This document shows positions 29,558-41,382 of a stretch of 64,000 nucleotides of DNA, piece after piece. Positions within the stretch are counted from its first letter, which is position 1. Each line of letters starts with the position of its first letter. The stretch lies in the NCBI GenBank assembly GCA_008802785.1, contig VUYT01000014.1:124001-188000 (forward strand), in the 5' to 3' direction. Origin of the DNA: Symmetrospora coprosmae. Lineage: Eukaryota; Basidiomycota; Cystobasidiomycetes; Symmetrosporaceae. The notes under the pieces were generated by a model. That model saw only the letters and a list, made by a program, of their open reading frames with translations, searched no databases and was not told the origin of the DNA. A program made the translations under genes and the position numbers.

Positions 29558-31143
29558 TTACATGACCTGGTCAACACTGCCGAAACGATAATTGCCCCAC
29601 TGTCAGGAAGCCAGGCGAAGCAGTACGTCAGCGTCGCGTTCCGCAAGTCTTCCTCGGTAGACTGATACCACTCACCGCGCTATTGCCGTCTATCATGTCA
29701 AATAGCAGCTCGGCCTCGTCGTCGCCCGCCGCGCCGACAGCGAAGTACAGCGCAAAGAGCTCTACAGGCGTCGGGTGAGCATTGCGGTACTCTGGGCGCC
29801 AGACAATCTGCTGCGCTTTTATTTCGCGGTCGCTCCCCGTGTAGTCGAGGAGCATGCCCCGCACGGCCTTGCTGAACGACTCGGCGTACCCCTCAAGGCC
29901 CTCGCGCTGCTCGCGGACGGCGTCGTGCGGGTTCGAGACGAGCATACCGGTGCCCATGAGCAGGTAGCCCTCGTCTCTGGCAAGTCAAAGGAGGCCCGGT
30001 CAGGTAAGAGAACGTCTTCAGCACTCTGTCCAGACGCCAGTAAACGAAAGGGGTACATCTGCTTACCGGAGCGGGCGCAAGGCCTTGCCGAGCGAGAGAG
30101 CTATCCGCGCTGAACCAGTCTCGAGCAGAGAGACCTGCACTACGGGTACGGACGCTTCGGGAAGAGCCGAGGCATTGAACATGCCTCGAAGAGGTATCCA
30201 GGCTCCACTGTGACGTCCATGCACCGCATCAGAAGCACACTTTGCGGGAAGCCATCCGAGCTGGGGCGTACTTACGGATCTAGGCCTCTGTTCGCCCCTT
30301 TGGCCTGTATCTTGCTCTTACCAAGAAGGTGTATGATCCTTTCCGCCAGTGCAGGATCTGATGCACTCGCGAATGGCAGGGCATCCTGGGTCTGTCGGAC
30401 ATCCTCCTGCGACTCCGGTTCCATCGCAGACCCAGTCTTGCCAGTCCGCTTCTGCTTTGGCAGTGCGTCTGGACAGTGCAGAGTCAGACAGCGGGCGACG
30501 GTCAGCTTCATGTGCTTTACATTCCCTGCTAAGCCAACGCACGTATTGGCACATTATCCGGGACGTTGTTGACAAAGACCGTGTCGTGCTCGCCCTCCCA
30601 GCCCGAAGAGACAACCACAATGCCCTTGGGCCTCTTCACGGCCGCGTTGGGCGGTAGAATCTCGTTCCCAATATCTCTCCAGCTGCGGTACTGCATGCTG
30701 AGACCGCGAGCGCCTCCTTCGGTGTTCGAGCCGTCCGCGTCCGCGCCAGCGAGGAGGAGCTCCCGGCCAATCCTCCCATCGTGCCCGCCGTTCGAGATAA
30801 AGTACACGGGCCAAACTGGCGCCGCGTTCCGGCGCGACTCTGCCCTGGCAGCGGCCTCGCGGGCCTTCTTTGCAAGGGCGGGCGAGAGGGCGTCTTTCGG
30901 CGGAGGGTGCTGCACGATGTGGCTCTGCTCGGTGAAGTACGGGTTCAGGAACGAGTACGGGAAGAATGTTCGATGCCAGAACGAATTGGAGTGCGAGAGA
31001 GAGGACCACGCCGAGGCGAGGCTGCTCCGGGATAGAGGCGAGCTGGAGGCGGATCCAGCTGAGCTTGTTGGAGAGGTCGAGGCGTTGTAGGCCGTGTAGA
31101 TGGCCGCGAGCAGGATCCCAAAGGAGAAGAGGCGGAGCGACAT
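29558..31143 (-). CDS. DODA-type (LigB superfamily) extradiol ring-cleavage dioxygenase
   Basis: Related to 4,5-DOPA dioxygenase, a non-haem metal enzyme that opens catechol rings; the real substrate is unknown. Minus-strand exons: 31143-30543, 30468-30276, 30207-30067, 29976-29676 and 29599-29558; sum 1278 bases (425 residues). Motifs seen: PVYFISNGGHDGR, KGIVVVSSGWEGEHDTVFVN, RGLDPGAWIPLRGMF, PVVQVSL, LLMGTGMLVSNPHDA and the C-terminal WGNYRFGSV. A signal-anchor-like N-terminus (LFSFGILLAAIYTAYNAS) is unusual for this mostly soluble family. The usual GFP-type segment after the WEGEHDTVFVN strand is replaced by NVPDNVPIHALPKQKR. The usual metal-binding His of the RGLDHGAW motif reads Pro here (RGLDPGAW), so activity may be altered. 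It converges with the preceding gene, stops 16 bases apart. Confidence 0.85.
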
Positions 31144-31617
31144 GCTTGACGCAGCTCCGATCAGAAGCGACTGCTAGTGTAGCACGGCAAGGACTGAGCA
31201 GGCACGAGTACTTATCGCAGCCGCAAGAAAGCTTGAGGGTGCATCTCTCGCCCTGACCACGTGCAAACTGCTCGGAGCTGATCGACCCGGCTATGCTCCG
31301 AAGACTGCTGAATAAGCAAGAGGTGCAGCCTGTCTCTGCGAGGTGCATCAAGGGCTAAAGCAGGTTTCGAGGCGCTTGTCACGGTGCGCTCGCCTGCTAC
31401 TCATACGCACGTTCTTCCTCAGGATCTTCTGCACCTTCCTCCGCTTCCCTTGGCTTTCCGCGTTTGTGATGTCAGCGTGCCGAAGTCACCTATAAAGCTG
31501 TGCTGCGTTGCCGACATCAGTCAGACGTTCTGCCTCTGCTTCACTCCTCTGGTCCGCTCCACACCATATCGAACACCTATTCGTCCAACCGCGCTCGCAT
31601 CCGCACATCCTAGAATA
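31144..31617. promoter_or_regulatory. Divergent promoter region, DODA/WW genes
   Basis: Contains a TATAAAG motif at 31491-31497, about 120 bases before the WW-protein start, followed by a pyrimidine-rich leader. It also holds the 5' UTR of the dioxygenase. Confidence 0.45.
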
Positions 31618-32688
31618 ATGTCGTCTCCACCTCTCTCATACCCCTGGATCAGCCAGTTCGACGAGAACTACCGTACCGAGTACTACGTCAACACGGAGAC
31701 GGGCACGACACAGTGGGAACGCCCGAGAGCGGCCCATGCATATGGCGGCAGCGACCGAGGCATTGGCGGACCTTCTTCAACAATGTCGTATGCAAGCGAT
31801 CCCTACTCGCAGCCGCACGCGGGATCTGCGCCAGCAACAGGCGAAGCGTCGTCGTACTACGGCGCTGCGCCCGTCTCGACTGGATCTGCATCTTACGGCC
31901 AACAACCACAGCAGCAGCAGTACCCTGGTGTGGACGGAACCCCTGGTCCAGATGGCGAGCGAGGGCTAGGAAAGGTCATCGTCGCGGGAGGGGCATTGTG
32001 GATGGCGCACAAGCTGTACAAGGACTGGCAGAAGAATAAGCTCAGTACGCAGCAGCAATCGATGCTCCGTCCTCCTTCATACGCTCCTCAACAATATACA
32101 CCACAGCAACAAGCACCGCAGCAGTCTACGATGGGTAGCTTCTTCGGTAGCGGGGGAGGCGGGGGATGGGGAAAGAGGGACTATGCAGACTATCCCCCAG
32201 CTCCGGAGAGAGCCTTCGACCCTGCTCAGACGTACGGCGATGCGCGGCTGCAGCAGAGCTGGGCATCGGACTACCCGCCCTCGTCTACCCCTGCCCCAAC
32301 ATCGTACCCGTACTCGGCGGCTGGGGATCAGCAGATGTTTCAGCAGCCAGCGCCTCAGCCTTACTACGGAGGTCAAGCAGATTACGGTTCTGCTCAGTCA
32401 GGACAAGAATATTCGAACGCTGCCATTTACGAAAATGTAAGACGATCTGTGTCCAGGCGCCCGTCAGTCTTGCCAGAAGATGCTGACTCTGCCACATTCG
32501 GCTGAACTCTCTCATAGGCACCTGTCCCTCCTGCGAGCTTCAACGGACAGCCGATAGACGCACCGAATGCCTACGGCAGCCAGCCTGCCGCACCGTATGC
32601 GAGCGACGCTGGCTACCCCTGGCCGGGTCAGCAACATGGGTACCCAGCGTACGGCGCGGGCGGCCACCAGCAGTACCAGCAGTATTAG
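31618..32688 (+). CDS. WW-domain protein with Gln/Tyr/Pro-rich tail
   Basis: Exons 31618-32436 and 32518-32688 (990 bases, 329 residues). One WW domain sits at residues ~7-35: PWISQFDENYRTEYYVNTET then GTTQWERP, with both signature aromatic positions and the closing Pro. A short hydrophobic stretch (GKVIVAGGALWMAHKLYKDW) follows near residues 120-140, and the rest is low-complexity, rich in Gln, Tyr, Pro and Gly. WW domains bind Pro-rich ligands, so this is probably an adaptor. The start directly precedes the WW domain; an in-frame upstream extension exists but is leader-like. Confidence 0.85.
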
Positions 32689-33376
32689 GGCATTGCCCTA
32701 CATTCGTCAGTACAAGATTCGCTTGTTCATTCCATCAGTCAAGTGCTACCACAGCAGCAGTCTGGCAGCTGCGTCGTATGGAGCTTTGACCGTCCGCCTC
32801 GTCCATAGCAATTCTGAACCCATTGTAGCAATGCGCCTGTAATATGGCATGCATGGGCCTTGTTGCCTTTTCGGTGCTCATTACGAGGTATGCGAGACGA
32901 CCAAACGTCGCCCAGACCTTTGCCGTTTGCGGTCCAAACGGTGGGTCCCAGGGCAAGGGAGCAGCTTGCTTGAGCTTGGAGTCCGGGCACCAGCCGCTCA
33001 ACCTTCGTCTTCTCTCCCGCATTCTCGCACATTGCGACCGGCATTGAGCGCGCACGCAGGGAGGTAACACAGGATCGCAGCTTGGCAGGGCAGTCGGTGC
33101 TGCTTGCTAGCCATTCTGAGCACCACTTGCTGCTCTTGCTGCGGGCCGCGATTGTCGCTTCAAAGACGCCGTCCGCCCCACCTCGACCTCGCGCAGCAAA
33201 GACGCGTCGGGAGAAGCGCGACTGACCGTACATACACGGCGGAGCAGACGGAGAACAACAGGAAGGACGAAGCAGCAAAGCAGAGAGGAGAGCAGAGGAA
33301 GCGACGAGGCGGAGGAGCAGCCCACAAGAGGAGCGGAGAGGAGAGGAGAGGAGAGGAGAGGAGAGGCGCTATCGCC
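32689..33376. other. Intergenic, long upstream region of the LIM gene
   Basis: Includes a purine-rich leader ending in a GGAGA repeat just before the LIM start. No other gene seen. Confidence 0.5.
33335..33364. repeat. (GGAGA)6 repeat in the LIM-gene leader
   Basis: Six pentamer copies ending 12 bases before the start codon. Confidence 0.85.
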
Positions 33377-36300
33377 ATGACTGCGTACCTGCAGCACCCA
33401 AAGCGGGAGCCGTCCCGTGCGCGGTCGCCATCTCCGACGGTCCCCTCGCCGCATCACTTCAGCAATGGCAACAGCATGGATCACCAATCTTCGTCGCCGC
33501 CATGGATGCATAGTGAACGCCCTGCGACTCCCCCGAGCTCGCAGCCGGGCAGCGGGCCTGCCACTCCTCAAATGATCAGATGCAGCAATTGCTCGGCGCT
33601 CGTGCCCCTCCTCGAGCTCTCGGACCACGTATGCCGCCCAGCTGCACAGGCAGCACCACAACCGCAAGCCGCAGCTGCAGGAGGAGAAGCGCGCGGCTAT
33701 GACCTGGGCCGGACGCGGCAGCGAAGCGCTGGGCTGCCCGAAACCAGTCAAGGTCGCGCAAGTCCAGGCAGTCTCGCTGCGGGGTTCCAGTATCGCCAGC
33801 AGCAACGGCCCAGTACCGCAGGAAACGCGCACAATGTCAGCGATGGCCGGTCTGTCAGCGCGTCACGCCTGGCCGCCGTGCCGCTTCGTGTAGATGTGGT
33901 GCAGGCCCAGACTAAGGGGATGCAGCAGAGCGCGGCGCGTAAGTCGCGTCCTCGTTCGGTCAGGGTGAAGCCCTCTTGTGTAGACGGTGCGCTGACAGTT
34001 GCACACACAGCCATTCCTTCACCTTTCGTATCACCTCTACCTCGCACACCAGCATCTCTATCGCCTGCCATCTCGCCCGGGCAATCGCCTTCGGGCCGCC
34101 CCTACAGCCCGCACGGCACCAGGCTGTCCCCGCACGGCGCATCACAACCTAGGCAGATGCCAGCATCGTCGAGCTCGCAGCCGCACACGCCTCTGAACGG
34201 CGAGTTCAGGCAGGCGTCCCCGCAGAACGGCCACTCGCCGCTGAGCATCAGTCCTGTCGGGAACAATGCGGGCATAGGTGCGCGGATGCCCTTTTTCGAG
34301 AAGCATCAGCAGCTTTTTGGGTCAGGCAATGCGCAGCAAGCTATGCGGAGCAACCCCTCGCCGCCGCAGAGTGCGCCTCCGTATGCTCGCGACCACGCGC
34401 AGACAGGCGGACCGCCGCCCCATCATACACCCAGCCACAGAGACGTGGCGCCGGCATGGCGAGAACGGCAAGAAAGCAGTCGAACGCCATATGTGCAGCC
34501 CGTAGCTCCCTTGCGCCATCAGCCGCGCCCGCAGCATACGATGCAGGCGTCCGGACAAGCGCAAATGCCCTCATCGGCCAACGCAGCTCGCGCAAACGGC
34601 GGTTCCGTTGTGAACGATTACCAGACGTCGTCTTCGTCTGCGACCTCGTCTAGCGCGCCATCTGTGCACAGACATGCACACTCCAATAGCAATAGCAACA
34701 CAGAGTCCACCTCGCACTCCCACTCGAATTCGCAATCGTCTGCAGCGCACTCCGATCATCTCCTATCATACCTAGACGGTCGGGATAATGACACGCCTGA
34801 AACTTCGCCAGACATCTCGAGTACTGCCCGTTTTGCGAACAACTCTGCTCGGAACGGGACAGCCAGGGGGAAACCGCGCAGATCGTGGACGGACGAGAGG
34901 GCTCGCAACAGACACGGTGCCGATGCAGATGGAGGCTCGACCGAGGCTGCCGATGAGGATGACATCATCGACTCGTACCCGACCCCACAAGCAAAATTCC
35001 AGGATCGCTTCGGCGGTCTTGTCATCGATGATGCGCAGCCCGTCTCGATGGCTCCGAGCAACCGGCAAGGAGTCCAGCACGACCAGCCCACATCTTCGTC
35101 GGCGTCTTCCACTTCTTCCTCGTCTTACCGCGACTCGCCGCCCAAGCTCCGCATCGACCTCGAGCTCCCGCATGTTGATAAACCCCTCAAAGTCTCTTCG
35201 CCGCTCCTGCGCGCGCATTCGCCGCTGGTGACTGGCACCGGAAGCGTCTCCCCATCACTCACACGCTCCATCATGAAGGGACTCAGCCCCTCGCAGTCCA
35301 CGCCAACCAATCTGGCCCAGCTCGCCAATGGCACCTCCGACGACACGACTCGCACGCCGCGCATCGGGCCTTCGAAGTCTCTCAACCAGGGCTCGGCGCA
35401 GAGAAGGAGATCTGTCACGGACGAGGAGGCCGCTCCGTCCTCTATATCGAGAGGCCAGAGATGGCCGAAGAGCCCCATGCTCGGCCCCGCTACCCCGCGT
35501 CTAGGCTTGGCCGCCGTCGGTCGGAGCCAGACACATAGTGGCCTAGCTGGGACCGTCGCCGAACGCCAGGAGGCGGGCCAGGATGGGAGCGCAGGGTTGG
35601 GCTTGAACAGCGCCCTGGACGATCTCCTCAGCCAGATGAATCGCGAGTCGGTTCTTGGTGGCAGCCGACCAGACGGCACCAATGGCTCCTTGGCCAATGC
35701 AAGGAAGCATAGTAACGACGCCAAGTTGGAAGCGTCGGCATCGGGGCTTGCAGGCACTCTGGACTCCCCTATTCCATCGCCGGCTGCCGCTTCCTCCGCT
35801 GCGCGATCCCTGCCAACCCGGGTTCCCCCGCACTGCGACTCGTGCGTCCGGCCAATTCCCAGTGATAAGCGAGCCATCAAGAAGGACGGGCAGCAGTTCT
35901 GTCGGACGTGCTATGCCGAGCTGTACCTCCCCAAATGCCGCAAGTGCGCACTGCCCATTGACGGCAAGGCGATCGGGTCCGGCGATGGAAAGGTCAAGGG
36001 CAAGGTGGGCAGACTCACTAGTCTTGTCCCATCTCTGCTGTGCAGCGTGCAAAGGCTGATGTGAAATGCGATCTTTTTGCAGTACCATGCGGCTTGCTTC
36101 GCGTGCTGGGAATGCTCGGCACCGTTTCCGAGCGGCGATTTCTACGTCTTTGAGGAGAGACCATAGTAAGCACGAGCGCAGTCACCGAGTGTGACGCTGG
36201 TTTGTGAGAAGACCTGGCTGGCCATCCTCTGACACATTTGCACAGCTGTGCCGAACACTATCACACCCTCAACGAGACACTCTGTGCCAACCCAGAGTGC

Positions 36301-36945
36301 ACGCAGACCGGTATCGAGGGCGCTTGCGTGTCGCTCGTTGCGGACAAAGGAGGTCGATGTAGGTCATCATCGACGAATCAAGTCGTCGGGAGACCACGCT
36401 GACTTGACTACTATTGTCGCTTTCGCTCCCGGTCAGACCACCCGTCATGTTTCATATGCTCGGATTCGATTTGCACCATTCGGCTAGATCAGTACCACTA
36501 TATCCTCTCGGGTCTGCCATACTGCGAAGCGCACGCAAGGGAGCTCGAAGATGGGACAGCCACTACTCCAACGAATGGCTCCTCCAGCCCGCCGCCTCAG
36601 CTCAACGGCATTGCGACACGAGACATGGCTGCCGGCTTCTACCAGCCTGCGAGCTCAGTCCATCCGGACGCAATCACTGAGCGACGGCGCTCGCGCTCTC
36701 TCGACGCGCCTGCAACGTCCATCACGGAGCTGCGCAAGAAGGCCGGCTCGCCCAGCTATTTCTCCCGTCACGGCCACAACGCGATTGCCAACGGTAACGG
36801 CAGCACGGCAGGGCCAGGCTATCGAAGCCGGGCGAAAGGCATGTTCACTGCCGGCGGACCGCCCCCTGCAGCCTCGTCTGCTTCGGCAGCTACGCGGCGC
36901 GCCGAGAAGCGGCGAACCGTTATTCAAGATGTCAGCCGGAGGTAG
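33377..36945 (+). CDS. LIM-domain protein, paxillin-like (Pxl1-type)
   Basis: Exons 33377-33938, 34011-36004, 36083-36165, 36246-36358 and 36437-36945 (3261 bases, 1086 residues). The first ~820 residues are disordered, Ser/Pro/His/Gln-rich, with an N-terminal C-x2-C...H-x3-C zinc-ribbon-like motif (RCSNCSALVPLLELSDHVC). Two LIM domains near residues 825-960 start with CDSCVRPI, CRTCYAEL and CRKC; continue through YHAACFACWEC and YCAEHY; and finish YHPSCFICSD, YCEAH. The C-terminus is basic and low-complexity. Disordered leader plus tandem LIM fits fungal paxillin-like Pxl1, which acts at the division ring and polarity sites; that role is inference. No RhoGAP domain is present. The first intron is 72 bases without stops, so retention would stay open. 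Confidence 0.85.
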
Positions 36946-38382
36946 CCTCTGGACCGGCATACGACACGCATTGTCGCATTCGTATTCGCATCTGCATTCG
37001 CAACGCATCAACTACAACGGACAATCTAAGTCATCATCAGTCAAGTCTGCATTTCTTGGGACGCCGCCGAGCCCGCACTCTGCATTTATCTGAATCAAGC
37101 TCGCCCTCATGGAGTAATGTGTGCAAAGATGGCTCGCGCAGCATCACGACTTTGCGCGATTGTTGATCTTACGATTCGACATGGTCGGCTCTCGAGTTAC
37201 TCGTCCTTCCGCGAACGCGTAAAGTGCACTTTGAACGAGGGCGGACCGCGACTTGAAGGGCGTCAGATTCCAAGGAAAGGAGCGCGTCCATTGTGGAAAC
37301 GCGAAAGGATGTCTGGGGCTCGGGATGGCGAGGAAGGCTGTTTGGCAGAGAGCCGGCTGAGCCACCTGCGACTTCGCTCGTCTGCGGGCGCCCGTTGTCC
37401 AGATGCCAACTCACCTGACTGCACTGAGGAAAGGGAGCGGAGACGAGCACCGCATTGTAGACGCGCTGTATGTCGGTGATTCTAGCCGCAAAGCCTTTCC
37501 TTTCCGAAGGTATTTAGCGAGTCATCCTATCTCGAGGTCGTCGAGGTCCGTCTGTAAACGGAGACGCGGCCGCAGCCACATCCGCGGTCAACGGTGTAGC
37601 ATATATGTAGACTGCCCGTACGATGCTGTCTGGACCGTAGAGGACAACGCTGGCTTCTTGTACTGGGCTCGTCGCTCCTCCTCGTCATGCGAGCCTGACC
37701 GCTGCCTCCTTCCACCTGACCTGGCCACCACTTCGACGGACCTCGACCACTTCGCACGACGATTCTTGCCGGCGGACGAGCAGCGATAGCGGCATACCGG
37801 CCAGCACAGCGGTTGGGATTCTGACGTGGAGCAGATCCGCGAGCGTCTCGTGCCCCTTTCCTCTCCCTCCCGGTGAGTAGCGCTCATCGCTTGTGAGCCC
37901 TCTCCGTCACCAGCGCCTGGCTGGCTGGCTGCACCCGCTGCCCGCTGCCCGCTGGCTGGGCTGTCGGGGGGTGGATGGAGTCGCGAGCAGGATCCGACCA
38001 GAAGCAGGAGAGCTGCGGGGTGCACGCAGACGAGACGGTGACGAGCATACACTGACTGCGCACCCTCTCATCTGCGACCTGTCTCCCTCCGTCCATCGCA
38101 AACCTGCTCGCGGACCCACCAGCGCGAGCTTCCGCCCGCCCGCATCATCTCTCCCAGGCGGCTCGGCTCCAATCGCGAACATCGAGGCAAGAGAAGGCGC
38201 AAACGGGCACAGGACAAGCAGCGCGAGGGATATACGACCGGCTTTCACCTTTCTCAAGAACCTGCTAGGCTGCTCGCGAAGAGCTCGGCATCGCCTCCCA
38301 CAGCTCGTGTCACTGGGACCCTCCCTCGCCTTCACACCCGTTCCCGGGCGACGACGAGACGCCGCAGCCGGCCGCCGCAACA
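36946..38382. other. 1.4-kb intergenic region and probable long leader of the kinase gene
   Basis: No gene recognised on either strand. The right half is rich in C and G, with short repeats (GCTGGCTGGCTG, CCCGCTGCCCGCTG near 37919-37955), and probably belongs to the kinase 5' UTR. Confidence 0.5.
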
Positions 38383-40816
38383 ATGACGGCAGCAACAGCC
38401 AGACGGAGCAACTACGGAACGACGCAGACCATCTCCGCCAGTACTCCTACCTATCCTGACCATCACTCCCCTCACCTCCACTCGTATCCGACCCAAGCGG
38501 CCTCGTCCGGCATCGCAGGTCCCTCGGGGACGTCACTGGGCAGGAACGGCTCTGCAGCCGGTGCAGGCAGCGCCTACGCAACGCATCCGCACGCGCAGTA
38601 CCAGTCGCATCAGGCCTACCAGCAGCAGCCGCGATCCGCCTACTATGGCTCGAATCACGCGCAGTATCCCCCAAGGACGGCAGGCGAATCCTGGTCTCTG
38701 CAGAAAGAAGGAGATCGACAGGTCATTGTGATTGAGGACACGCCTCCTCCTCCTGCGCATTCGTACAATGGGCAGTACCAGCAGCAGCAACCAGCAGCAT
38801 CGACATCTAGCCGCGCAGCAAACGCCTCTTCCGCAGCTGGGCCATCTCACGCGGCAAAAAAGCCCCGGTACAATGGCACGGGACCCGCGGCCTACGCAAA
38901 TGGCGCACTGCCGAGCACGAACAGTGCAGGGCCCAAGCTCAACCCTCCGCCTGCTGCGTACCAAGTGAACCAGCTCGCAGGGCCGTCCAACTGGGGCGCG
39001 CCTTCGAGGGGAGCCAGCGCGACGAACCCAGCCCCAGCACCACGCAAAGCTGTCGGACAGTCCACCAAGCGCAAATATAACGAGGTCAACGACCCCTCCA
39101 CGGCTGTACGTATCTGCCTTTCCAGATGTTTCCTTTGCCATTTTGCGGCTGACATCGCGATGTGCAAATCCGCAGAACGACAAGACCTACCCATCGAAGG
39201 CACTGGCATGTGACGATAAGGACGGCCATTACATTATCCGTCCAGACGACGAGCTCGGCGAGACCCGGCGGTGTGAGTACTGGTCGGACTTCCGATGCTT
39301 CCAAGGCACGAAGAGATGCGCTGACGCAAGTCTGACCCGGTCAAACCCCCTGACAACAGACAAGATCATTCGGTTGCTAGGCCAGGGGACATTTGGCAAA
39401 GTAGTAGAGGCGTGGGACAGGGACGATCGCTGCCTGGTAGCAGTCAAGATCATTCGCGCGATACAGAAATATCGGTGAGTCGCGCTCTCGTCCCGAGGCA
39501 ATCTCTTCCTTTCTTTACTGCGAGTCACACTTACACACGCATGGGATCTCTGCAGCGATGCGAGCAAAGTCGAAATCAAGGTGCTGAATTTGCTACGCGA
39601 GCGTGATCCGTCCAACATCAAGTGAGCGATTACTAGCCCTTCGGCGAAGAAATAATGGGTTTTGACCGTTTGCAACCCTTTCCAAATTGCCCACAGCAAA
39701 TGCATTCACCTTATCGACTGCTTCGACCACCGGAACCACATCTGCATCGTTACGCGGCTCCTCTCGTGCTCCGTCTTCGACTTCCTCAAGGACAATAACT
39801 ACCTCTCCTTCCCCCTGGCGCACATTCAGAGCTTCGCAAAGCAGCTCTTGACGAGTGTGGCTTGTGAGTGTAGACTCAGCTTTCCAGTCTTCCCTTCAGA
39901 AACAGGGCTGAATGAGCACGCCACCCTTCGCAGTCCTGCACGATCTCGGATTGGTACACACGGATCTCAAGCCAGAGAACATCCTCCTTGTCGATAGCGA
40001 CTTTGTCTCGGTGCCGTATCGGGTAGGTGGTCATACCTTGCATCGCTTCGGATCGTTCATGTCCGCTAACTGCTTTCTCGCAGCCGACAAAGGCAAACCC
40101 GACGGTCAAGCAAAAACGGCTGCTCAAGAACTCTTCAATGCACCTGATCGATTTTGGGAGTGCAACGTTTGAAGAGGAGTATCATGCGAGCGTCGTCTCG
40201 ACGCGGCATTATCGCGCGCCTGAGATTATTTTAGGTGCGCGCCATGCTTGTTAGTGCACGTCGATCAATTGCAGGTCTGACCCATTGCGTTTCCTCTATC
40301 GCAGGCCTGGGATGGTCCTACCCATGCGACGTATGGTCCATCGGCTGCATTCTCGTCGAGTTCTACACGGGCGAGGCGCTCTTCCAGACGCACGAAAATC
40401 TCGAGCACCTTGCCATGATGGAGATTGTCTTTGGCCGCATGACGGAAGGGAGGTGGGGGAAGGCGGCGGTGCGCAGCAAGCCGGAATGGTTTAATGGCGG
40501 GACCAAGGTCAATTACCCGCAGGCGGCGACGAGCCGGCAGAGCAGGAAGTACGTCAAGGCGATGAAGCCTCTCGAGGTGCGTTTGACACTCTGCTTCTCT
40601 TCTGACGCGGAGTGAAAGCTGAACTTGCTATCATTTGACGGTCTCCAGCAAGTCATACCGGCGAGGGACGTCACCATGTCCCGCTTCCTCGACCTCCTGA
40701 GCCATCTGCTCCGGTGGGACCCAGCAGACCGGTATACAGTCCGAGACGCGCTCAAGCATCCCTTCTTTTCGCTCGAGATTGACGATCCAGAGCTCAAGAG
40801 CGTCGGTTTGCGGTGA
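38383..40816 (+). CDS. LKH1: LAMMER (CLK-type) dual-specificity protein kinase
   Basis: Nuclear kinase phosphorylating SR-type splicing factors and transcription regulators (Lkh1/Kns1/CLK). Nine exons: 38383-39105, 39176-39272, 39360-39474, 39556-39621, 39697-39863, 39934-40022, 40084-40234, 40305-40576 and 40649-40816; sum 1848 bases (615 residues). The N-terminal ~270 residues are disordered, Gln/Ser/Tyr-rich, ending in TKRKYNEV. The kinase domain shows [45 protein letters not shown] and the LAMMER signature as [11 protein letters not shown] (canonical EHLAMMERILG). All catalytic residues are present. Confidence 0.95.
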
Positions 40817-41382
40817 CGCTCGCCGCTCTGCGTGCGGAGTCTGCTCTAGCAGGACCAGCCGCAGCCCGTCAGCTCCAGTTTCGTTTCGGGTTCGCCTTTC
40901 CTCTGGCCCTCGGCCGCTACACGTCGTGCAGCTCGAGATTCCTCTCTTGTAGCCCACCCAAGATTCAGGTCGATGCCAACCACCTCTCCCACTCGGGCTG
41001 TGGCACTTCCCGCGCGGATGGTCATGTATCTCGGCGTTCTCCTACAGAGTCGCCAAACTACACCTCCCCGGCCCGCTGTAGGCCAACCGACACGCGCATG
41101 GCGAGAAGTCCGGCACGATACAACCTCGATGCAAAGCCAAGCATGCATGCAGACGTTATGAAAGCAGGTCCAGAAGCGCCTCTAGTTGTTGTATGCCACT
41201 CGCTGCCTGTATAGTACGATTCGCCGTTTCAGCAATATGACCCTGATCCTGTATCGCCTCATCTGCCGCAACTCGAGGGCATGTCGACGCTGAGCTGGGC
41301 CTTCTCTTGTGCGCGCGCGGCTTGCCCACGCTCCGACAGCACCCGTAACGACATCTGTGCTCATCACGGTACTATCGCAAAC
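40817..41382. other. Intergenic, promoter of the phosphatase gene
   Basis: No gene seen. An in-frame ATG at 41281 could extend the next protein by 34 residues. Confidence 0.45.

Noticed and set aside
37588-38052. 154-residue minus-strand frame upstream of the kinase
   Set aside because: No motif, low-complexity composition, and it lies in the expected leader of the kinase gene.
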